A DNA stretch of 64,000 nt. Source: Rhizobium sp. SL42. Its GTDB lineage: Bacteria > Pseudomonadota > Alphaproteobacteria > Rhizobiales > Rhizobiaceae. The position numbers and the translations under genes are program-made. Position 1 is the stretch's first letter. Every line of letters begins with the position of its first letter. Shown in pieces: positions 57,786 to 64,000 of the stretch. Location of the stretch: assembly GCF_021729845.1 (NCBI RefSeq), contig NZ_CP063397.1, forward strand, positions 1,316,001-1,380,000. The letters run 5' to 3'. The notes beneath the pieces were generated by a model. The model was not told the DNA's origin. It saw only the letters and a list, made by a program, of their open reading frames with translations, and did no database searches.

Positions 57786-59236
57786 CCATGATGGATGCAT
57801 ATACAGCACCCAGGATCCCCACGACGGATACAGCGGCCTCCCATGCGACATCGGGCGGACGTGCCGACAAATCTGGAGAGGGCGGGTTTTCCGAAGCCCT
57901 GTCGAGTTCGGGTCGCCAGGCAGAGGGCGACGCGAAGGACAGCGAAATTGCCGGGGAGCCAACCTCCGGCGGCGATCAGACAGATACCGCAACGGACGAA
58001 ACCGCGCGCGCCAAGCGTCCGATCATCGATCTGTCTCAGGCAAGCCTGCTGAAGACCGTTTCGGCGAAAGCGACGGATGGCGCTGCCGGGCAGGTCGATC
58101 AGCAGGCCGTGGCTGTCGAGGGCAAGGACAAGACCAAGGGCAAGGTGAAGGAGCACGCCGCGACCGACGGCAAGGCTTCTTCCGTCGATCAGAGCCAGAT
58201 TGCTGCACTCGTGCAGAATGGCGGCCTGAAAGCTGCCGCGTCGGACGGTGCGAAAACCACAGAGGCAGATAGCGACGTTTCGGCGACCGAGGACGGTACC
58301 ACGGTGGACGGCAAGAGCGCTGATCTCGGGGATGTCCTGTCGCTTCTGACCGCGGGGGCTGGGGCCGAGCAGGCCAATGGCCAGGCCATGACGCACGAAG
58401 CCGGCGAGAGCGGCAAGGCGATCGTCGACGGCCATGGCGAACAAATGGTCGACGCACTCTCTGCAAACGGCGTTTCTCCCGGCGATGGAGAGACTGGTGG
58501 CACTGAGGCAAGCGAAAGCGATCAGTCGTTTCGCTTCGTTCGTGCCGATGGCAAGGGACAGCCTGTGACGCTTAGAAGCGAAGCCGCCCAGTCGGTGCGG
58601 GATGACGGCGAGCCTGCAACCTCGACTGTCGAAACAGTCACCGTCATTGATGCGCGCCGCTTCCTGGCGCCGGTATCGACCACCAACGCCGCTTCGATCA
58701 CCGCAGCCATGGTCGGCGACAGCGAGTGGATCAGCGCCATGTCGCCCGGCTCTGAATTGGCCAATGCCGCCACGCAGTCCAGCCAGGGCAAAGTGGTCAA
58801 CACCCTGAAGATCCAGATGAGCCCGATCGAGCTTGGCAGCGTGACGGCGACGCTGAAGCTGACGGGCGAAGAACTCTCGGTTCAATTGACCGTTGAGAAC
58901 CATGCAGCGCTGCAGAAGCTAACCAAGGATCAGGATGAGATCCTGAAGGCGCTGCGCGCGCAGGGACTGACGGTCGACCAGGTTCAGGTCAACATTCAGG
59001 TCGCGCCCGCCGAACGCAGTGCCGATAGCCAGAGCAGCGGCAATGGCCAGCAGAATGGCCAGGCGGCGGGACAGCAGGCGTCCGATCAGTCGGGCCGCCA
59101 GGCCGGTGGCGATCGTCAGACGCGCGGTGACGCTGCGAGCGACAGGGTGAGGATAACGGATGACAGGACGCTTCAGCCAGCTGGCAACCAGGGTGTTGCC
59201 GATGACAGCACTCGTCCTGATCTCATTTACATCTAG
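57782..59236 (+). CDS. fliK: Flagellar hook-length control protein FliK (formerly MotD)
   Basis: The 484-residue secreted ruler has a long low-complexity N-terminal part and a conserved C-terminal domain (about 340-415; VNTLKIQMSPIELGSVTATLKLTGEELSVQLTVENHAALQKL). A Gln/Gly-rich tail follows. The last 77 bases overlap the transglycosylase gene in another frame. Confidence 0.88.
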   Translation: MTMMDAYTAPRIPTTDTAASHATSGGRADKSGEGGFSEALSSSGRQAEGDAKDSEIAGEPTSGGDQTDTATDETARAKRPIIDLSQASLLKTVSAKATDGAAGQVDQQAVAVEGKDKTKGKVKEHAATDGKASSVDQSQIAALVQNGGLKAAASDGAKTTEADSDVSATEDGTTVDGKSADLGDVLSLLTAGAGAEQANGQAMTHEAGESGKAIVDGHGEQMVDALSANGVSPGDGETGGTEASESDQSFRFVRADGKGQPVTLRSEAAQSVRDDGEPATSTVETVTVIDARRFLAPVSTTNAASITAAMVGDSEWISAMSPGSELANAATQSSQGKVVNTLKIQMSPIELGSVTATLKLTGEELSVQLTVENHAALQKLTKDQDEILKALRAQGLTVDQVQVNIQVAPAERSADSQSSGNGQQNGQAAGQQASDQSGRQAGGDRQTRGDAASDRVRITDDRTLQPAGNQGVADDSTRPDLIYI

Positions 59237-59741
59237 CGCCTCGGCCAGTGTTGGCATCTGCGAGCGTGAAATCAGCGCTGCTGCGGCCAAATACGGGGTG
59301 CCGGAGGGCATCCTCTATTCTGTCGGTCTGACCGAGACTGGTCGCAAGGGATCACTTCAGCCCTATGCCATGAATGTCGAGGGGCGGGCCGTCTATTCGG
59401 GCGACATGAACGAAGCGCTTGGCGCGTTTCAGGCGGCGCGCGGGCAGGGAGCCAAGCTGATCGACGTGGGCTGCATGCAGATCAACCAGCACTTTCATGG
59501 CGACCAGTTCACCTCGGTTCAGGCCATGTTTGACCCGAAGAAGAACGTCGAATACGCCGCCCGCTTCCTCAGCAAGCTGCACAATCGACACGAGACCTGG
59601 ACTATGGCAGTGGCCCGATATCATGCCGGGCCGAACAATGACCCGGCGCAAAAGCGCTATGTCTGTCGCGTTATCGCCAATCTGGTCGCCACCGGCTATG
59701 GCACTTGGACGACCAATGCGCGTCAATTTTGCGGTGAATAG
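59160..59741 (+). CDS. Lytic transglycosylase (SLT-type), flagellar
   Basis: The 193-residue periplasmic enzyme has a signal peptide (about 1-30) and an SLT domain with the catalytic Glu in SVGLTETGRKG, GCMQINQHFH and MAVARYHAGPNND. It probably opens peptidoglycan for the rod. The ATG at 59160 has GAGG 8 bases before it and gives a full signal peptide; this puts the first 77 bases inside fliK, out of frame. A later ATG at 59202 lacks a ribosome site. Confidence 0.9.
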   Translation: MTGRFSQLATRVLPMTALVLISFTSSASASVGICEREISAAAAKYGVPEGILYSVGLTETGRKGSLQPYAMNVEGRAVYSGDMNEALGAFQAARGQGAKLIDVGCMQINQHFHGDQFTSVQAMFDPKKNVEYAARFLSKLHNRHETWTMAVARYHAGPNNDPAQKRYVCRVIANLVATGYGTWTTNARQFCGE

Positions 59742-59821
59742 CAATCTTTGGTTGTTTGACAGCCACAATAGTGCCGATTTGCCAATTGTGGCAAGACTGC
59801 GGACAAATGGGGCAAAGCAAG

Positions 59822-59840
59822 AGCTTGCGCGAAGCTTGCG
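59822..59840 (+). promoter_or_regulatory. AGCTTGCG direct repeat upstream of rem
   Basis: AGCTTGCG occurs at 59822-59829 and 59833-59840, 11 bases (one helical turn) apart. Both share the CTTGCG core of the 18-bp flagellar repeat. The rest of the 280-base gap before rem is A/T-rich, and an inverted repeat GCCACAAT/ATTGTGGC lies at 59762-59792. Confidence 0.45.
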
Positions 59841-60021
59841 TTAACTTTTCCACTAAAAAATAGTGCTGACTAGTGGCTGTACCCACTATATATAGATCAA
59901 ATCGGCACCAATTCGTTAATCAATTATTAATATCTATCATTAACTTTCGCCAGTTGTCCCTGAATCCCCCGATTCGTACCCATAGTGCATCGAAACACCA
60001 CACTGATTCGGAGGCGGCTGA

Positions 60022-60693
60022 ATGATCGTCGTGGTTGATGAGCGCGAGCTCGTGAAAGACGGGTACACTTCTCTATTTGGACGGGAAGGTATTCCATCCA
60101 CCGGATTTGATCCGGCGGAATTCGGGGAATGGGTCACTACGGCGGCTGATTCCGACATTGCGGCAGTTGAGGCTTTTCTGCTCGGTCAGGGCGAAAGCAC
60201 GCTGGAACTGCCGCGGGCAATCCGGGACAGAACCCAGGCACCGGTGATCGCGGTCAGCGATCAGCCGTCCCTGGAAGCGACGCTTGCGCTGTTTGACTGC
60301 GGCGTCGATGACGTCGTGCGCAAGCCGGTCCATCCTCGCGAAATCCTGGCAAGGGCAGCGGCCATTCGCCGTCGCCTGAAGGCAATTTCCAACTTCACCG
60401 AAATTGGCCCGATCCGGGTTTTCTCCGATGGACGCGATCCGGAAATTTCCGGCGACGTGTTTCCTCTGCCGCGGCGCGAGCGTCGCATCCTGGAATACTT
60501 GGTCGCAAATCGCGGCCGACGCGTCTCGAAGACCCAGATCTTCAACGCCATCTACGGCATCTTCGACGAGGAAGTCGAAGAGAACGTCGTCGAAAGCCAT
60601 ATCTCCAAGTTGCGCAAGAAGCTTCGCAAGAAGCTCAACTTCGACCCTGTCGATTCCAAGCGTTTCCTTGGTTACTGCATCGACTGGAACTGA
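60022..60693 (+). CDS. rem: Flagellar regulator Rem (OmpR-type response regulator)
   Basis: The 223-residue protein has a receiver-like N-terminal domain (about 1-115) and a C-terminal winged helix (about 130-222; [34 protein letters not shown]). Rem is the class IB activator between VisNR and late motility genes in S. meliloti. The acidic pair D6-E7 and the late Lys (RKPVHP) are kept, but the expected phospho-acceptor Asp at the end of strand 3 is missing; E50 is the acidic residue nearest the site. No kinase is nearby. Confidence 0.9.
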   Translation: MIVVVDERELVKDGYTSLFGREGIPSTGFDPAEFGEWVTTAADSDIAAVEAFLLGQGESTLELPRAIRDRTQAPVIAVSDQPSLEATLALFDCGVDDVVRKPVHPREILARAAAIRRRLKAISNFTEIGPIRVFSDGRDPEISGDVFPLPRRERRILEYLVANRGRRVSKTQIFNAIYGIFDEEVEENVVESHISKLRKKLRKKLNFDPVDSKRFLGYCIDWN

Positions 60694-60767
60694 GGTCGCA
60701 ACCTGCGGACCTGTGCGTGCGTGAGGCGGCTTGTCGGATGAAATTGGACGACAACCGATATGTCATA

Positions 60768-60783
60768 CAGCCTCACGCAAGGC
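60768..60783. repeat. 16-bp inverted copy of the 18-bp repeat (flgE)
   Basis: CAGCCTCACGCAAGGC is the reverse complement of 16 bases of the 39946 and 53072 repeats. A second, partial copy in the opposite direction, TGCGTGAGGC at 60717-60726, lies about 53 bases to the left. Confidence 0.65.
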
Positions 60784-60794
60784 CCATCTTCTAG
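60774..60794 (+). promoter_or_regulatory. Promoter-like element CACGCAAG-N9-CTAG before flgE
   Basis: CACGCAAG (60774-60781), 9 bases, CTAG (60791-60794), then TCTCCGAG. The flgB element has the same parts at the same spacing. It lies 34 bases before the flgE ATG. Confidence 0.6.
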
Positions 60795-60828
60795 TCTCCG
60801 AGATGACTACTGAAGCGAGGATTTTATT

Positions 60829-62025
60829 ATGAGCCTTTACGGAACGATGCGAACCGGCGTGTCCGGGATGAATGCCCAGGCGAACCGCCTTGGTACCGTC
60901 GCCGATAACATCGCGAATTCGAGCACGGTCGGCTACAAGAAGTCGTCGACCCAGTTTTCATCGATGATTTTGCCAAGCACTGCAGGCCAGTATAATTCGG
61001 GCGGTGTCGAAACGGATGTCCGTTATTCGATCTCCAGCCAGGGCACTTTCAGCTACACCACTTCCTCGACGGACCTTGCCATCAATGGCGACGGCTTCTT
61101 CATCGTTACCGGCGAAGACGGTGTCAACTACCTGACCCGCGCTGGCGCGTTCACCCTTCAGGATGACGGTACGCTGCAAAATTCGGCCGGCTACACACTG
61201 ATGGGCTACGAATATGATTCCGCCGCCGATCCGACGATCGTCGTCAACGGCTTCGACGGCCTCTCCGAGGTCAATCTGTCCGGTTCCGGCATTTCTGCTG
61301 TGGCATCTGATACGGGTATCCTTGCCGTCAATCTGCCGAATACGGCGGTAGATGGCGATACGAAGACCACCTCGCTCAAGGTCTTCGACAGTCAGGGTAC
61401 CAGCCGATTGGTCACCTTCACGTACACGAAGACGGCGACAGATAATCAGTGGGATGTCGTGGCGACAGATCCCGATGGCAATACGATCCTGAGTGAGACT
61501 CTGGATTTTGACGTTGATGGCAAGTTGACTTCAACTCCCGATCTGACGCTGACTGGCTTCACCCAGGGTGGTGCAGAAGTTCCGGATATCGCTTTGAGCA
61601 TCGCCGGCACCACGCAGCTTGCCTCTGACTTCTCCGTTCAGAACGGCAAGGTCAACGGCAACGCCGCCTCCAAGGTCAAGGGTTACGAAATCGACGACAC
61701 CGGCGTGGTGTCGGTGGCCTACGAAAACGGCGACCTCGTGCCGACCTATCGCGTCGCATTGGCTAGCGTACAGAGCCCCGACAACCTCAATCCGGTTGCC
61801 GGCAACCTCTACACCCAGTCCAACGACTCCGGCGTGGTTGTCATGGGTTATGCCGGCTCCAGCGGCTTCGGCAGCATCATCTCCGGCGCTCTCGAAGACT
61901 CCAACGTTGACGTGGCTGAAGAGCTCACTGCGATGATCGAATCGCAGCGCAACTACACTGCAAACTCCAAGGTATTCCAGACCGGCTCCGAATTGATGGA
62001 AGTCCTGGTCAACCTGAAGAGATAG
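60829..62025 (+). CDS. flgE: Flagellar hook protein FlgE
   Basis: The 398-residue hook subunit has the axial start TGVSGMNAQANRLGTVADNIANSSTVGYKK and end (SNVDVAEELTAMIESQRNYTANSKVFQTGSELMEVLVNLKR). It is followed by flgK after 23 bases. Confidence 0.95.
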   Translation: MSLYGTMRTGVSGMNAQANRLGTVADNIANSSTVGYKKSSTQFSSMILPSTAGQYNSGGVETDVRYSISSQGTFSYTTSSTDLAINGDGFFIVTGEDGVNYLTRAGAFTLQDDGTLQNSAGYTLMGYEYDSAADPTIVVNGFDGLSEVNLSGSGISAVASDTGILAVNLPNTAVDGDTKTTSLKVFDSQGTSRLVTFTYTKTATDNQWDVVATDPDGNTILSETLDFDVDGKLTSTPDLTLTGFTQGGAEVPDIALSIAGTTQLASDFSVQNGKVNGNAASKVKGYEIDDTGVVSVAYENGDLVPTYRVALASVQSPDNLNPVAGNLYTQSNDSGVVVMGYAGSSGFGSIISGALEDSNVDVAEELTAMIESQRNYTANSKVFQTGSELMEVLVNLKR

Positions 62026-62048
62026 TCTGAAAAAGTTAGGGTAGCCTT

Positions 62049-63506
62049 ATGTCGCTTGCATCATCGCTTGGCACTGCTCAGGGAATCTTCCGGAACACGG
62101 GGCAACAGACCTCCGTGCTCACGACGAACATCGCCAATGATGGAAACGAGAATTACGTAAGGCGCCAGGCTGTCGTCACCAACACCGTTTACGGTGCGAC
62201 GATGGTCCAGAACGAACGTTCGCAGCAGATGGCTCTGCTGCGACAGTTCTCCAGCGCCACATCGCAGCAGAGTTCGCAAAGCACGCTGCTGGAAGGCCTG
62301 GAAACGATCTCCAGCGCGCTCGGCGGCAACGATTACGAACTGTCGACATCCACTTATCTCGCAAACCTTCAGAGCAGCCTGCAGTCTTTCGCAGCCGCAC
62401 CGGGCGAATATGCACTCGCCTCCACGGTGGTCACCGATGCGATCGACGTTGCCAATTCTCTGAACAATGCGACGGCATCGACCCAGCAGCTGCGCGCCGA
62501 TACCGACGCCCAGATTGCCGAACAGGTCGAGAGCCTGAACAAGCTGCTGGCCGAGTTCAAGACGGTCAACGACTCGGTCATTCGCCTGACGGCAACCGGT
62601 GGTGAGCCGAGCGACTACCTCGATCGCCGCGATACGCTGGTCAAGGAGATTTCCGGCATCGTTGGTGTCAGCATCAACATGCGCGAAAACAGCGACATGG
62701 TGCTCTACACCTCGGACGGCACAACGCTGTTTGAAACCGACCCGCGCGAAGTCACCTTCGATCGCAAATACAATTACGACGCATCGGTCACCGGAAACTC
62801 GATCTATATCGACGGCACGCCGGTCCGTGCGGGCGTCGGCGGCAATACCGACGGGCAAGGCACGCTGAGCGCGCTGGTCCAGCTGCGCGACGTCATTGCA
62901 CCTACATTCCAGGTGCAGCTCGACGAAGTGGCGCGCGGCCTGATTGAGGCTTTTGCGGAAACCGATCCTTCGGGTGGGCAGCCGGATGCTCCGGGCCTGT
63001 TTACCTGGTCGGGTGGTACCACGCTGACATCCGGAACGGTCGAACCCGGTTTGGCCGCCAAGATTACCGTCAACGATGCCGTGCGTTCGGACGCCGGCGG
63101 CGATCCCACATTGATCCGCGATGGCGGCATCAACGGCACCGACTATGTTCACAACACGGCCGGCGCCTCGGGTTATACCGATCTGATCAATACCTATGTC
63201 GACGCAATGTCCGCCGACCGGGATTTTTCGGCGGATGCCGACCTGACCACGTCGACAAGCCTGCTGTCTTTTGCAAGCGACTCGATCGGCTGGCTTGAGG
63301 AATATCGTTCGACTGCCACTTCGGCAGGAGACAACAAGAGCGCGCTCTATGAGCGCACCTACCAGACATATTCGTCGAAAACGGCAGTCAGTCTCGACGA
63401 AGAACTTTCTCTGCTGCTCGATGTTGAGCAGTCCTACAAGGCCGCAGCCAAGCTCGTCTCGACAATTGACGAGATGCTGGAAGCCGTGCTGCAGATGGCG
63501 GGATAA
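62049..63506 (+). CDS. flgK: Hook-filament junction protein FlgK (HAP1)
   Basis: The 485-residue first junction protein has the axial N-terminal helix (LGTAQGIFRNTGQQTSVLTTNIANDGNENYVRR) and a C-terminal helix (SLDEELSLLLDVEQSYKAAAKLVSTIDEMLEAVLQMAG). It starts after a 23-base gap from flgE. flgL follows after 7 bases. Confidence 0.94.
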   Translation: MSLASSLGTAQGIFRNTGQQTSVLTTNIANDGNENYVRRQAVVTNTVYGATMVQNERSQQMALLRQFSSATSQQSSQSTLLEGLETISSALGGNDYELSTSTYLANLQSSLQSFAAAPGEYALASTVVTDAIDVANSLNNATASTQQLRADTDAQIAEQVESLNKLLAEFKTVNDSVIRLTATGGEPSDYLDRRDTLVKEISGIVGVSINMRENSDMVLYTSDGTTLFETDPREVTFDRKYNYDASVTGNSIYIDGTPVRAGVGGNTDGQGTLSALVQLRDVIAPTFQVQLDEVARGLIEAFAETDPSGGQPDAPGLFTWSGGTTLTSGTVEPGLAAKITVNDAVRSDAGGDPTLIRDGGINGTDYVHNTAGASGYTDLINTYVDAMSADRDFSADADLTTSTSLLSFASDSIGWLEEYRSTATSAGDNKSALYERTYQTYSSKTAVSLDEELSLLLDVEQSYKAAAKLVSTIDEMLEAVLQMAG

Positions 63507-63513
63507 TCCAGGA

Positions 63514-64000
63514 TGTCGACCTCGAGCGTATCGAATATCTCCATACAGACGTCCATGCGGCTGACCATCCGGCAGGCACAGACCGATCTGCTGCAGGCGC
63601 AGCAGGAGGTCAGCACCGGATATTTTGCCGATATCGGCGCCGAACTCGGCAGCAAGACATCGACGGTGGTCGATCTCAATCGCGAAAGCCTGCGCCTGTC
63701 CTCGATCCTGAGCAACAACAGCATCGCGACCCAGCGACTGTCTGCTTCGCAGGAGGCCCTGAGCCAGATTGCCAAGGCGGCCGAGGAAATGAACCAGTCG
63801 TTGATCACGATCTCGGGTTCGACCAATACCGATACGATCGGCACGACCATCGGCACGGTCAAGAGCTCGCTCGACACCATGACCGACATGGCCAACTCCT
63901 CGATCAACGGCGAGTTCCTGTTTTCAGGAATCAACACGGATGTGCAGCCGCTTGCCGATTATGACGAGACGTCGGCGGCGAAGCTGGCATTCGACAATGC
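63514..64000 (+). CDS. flgL: Hook-filament junction protein FlgL (HAP3), 3' end outside window
   Basis: About 162 residues are visible: MSTSSVSNISIQTSMRL, then QAQTDLLQAQQEVSTGYFADIGAELGS, the flagellin-like N-terminal helix typical of FlgL. The gene runs off the right edge. The ATG at 63514 follows CCAGG, 7 bases after the flgK stop. Confidence 0.9.

Overview
The window looks like a Rhizobiaceae (Alphaproteobacteria) chromosome. Its right two thirds hold the compact chemotaxis-flagellum regulon known from Sinorhizobium, Rhizobium and Agrobacterium, in the familiar order icpA-cheS-cheY1-cheA-cheW-cheR-cheB-cheY2-cheD-cheT-fliF-visN-visR, then motA-fliM-fliN-fliG-flhB on the minus strand, then flgF-fliI-(orf)-flgB-flgC-fliE-flgG-flgA-flgI-motE-flgH-fliL-fliP, four flagellins, a FliH-like gene, motB-motC-fliK, a lytic transglycosylase, rem, flgE, flgK and the start of flgL. 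A cheW inside the che operon and cheT at its end are as in Sinorhizobium/Rhizobium; the genus cannot be fixed from the sequence alone.

Region 1 (about 1-11.8 kb) is accessory DNA. It holds the C-terminal end of a large repeat protein, its type I secretion ABC transporter and membrane-fusion protein, a DUF350 / DUF1190 / glutathionylspermidine-synthase-like ATP-grasp cassette followed by a DUF808 membrane protein, a self-inhibited Fic protein and a plasmid/phage-type HTH protein. It ends in a 48-base 3' fragment of a tRNA-Phe gene (11751-11798), the expected distal att scar of an island integrated in tRNA-Phe; the intact tRNA and an integrase would lie left of the window.

Region 2 (about 12-22.4 kb) is a link region: a transmembrane chemoreceptor with a C-terminal DWEEF tail, a GH25 lipoprotein lysozyme, small stress-type genes (proline-rich peptide, DUF2188-like, BON), a Cache-HWE histidine kinase, small hypotheticals, and a DUF2934 gene translationally coupled to glycogen synthase. 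One very good and two weaker EcfG-type (general stress response) promoter matches fall here.

Region 3 (22.4-64 kb) makes and steers the flagellum. The che operon forms the signalling core, VisN/VisR and Rem are the transcriptional regulators, MotA/B/C/E run the motor, and the fli/flg genes build basal body, rod, rings, hook and junction. Many neighbours overlap by ATGA or TAATG, indicating translational coupling. The most interesting unexplained signals are non-coding: (a) the element CACGCAAG-N9-CTAG upstream of both flgB and flgE at equal spacing, with a related copy before motA and a weak one before fliF; (b) an 18-bp sequence repeated exactly upstream of motA/flgF and in the flaC-flaD gap, with 16 bp of it inverted upstream of flgE; (c) a CCGG-N-ATG leader element 42-45 nt before all four flagellin starts, overlapping bases that can pair with the Shine-Dalgarno sequence; (d) a perfect 10-bp inverted repeat just before the first che gene; and (e) a (TG)14 tract touching the start codon of the type I secretion ABC transporter. 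Notable protein oddities are a globin-fold chemoreceptor lacking the heme-ligand histidine, a CheT with a CheZ-like DxxxQ motif, and a Rem receiver domain with no Asp at the apparent phosphorylation site.
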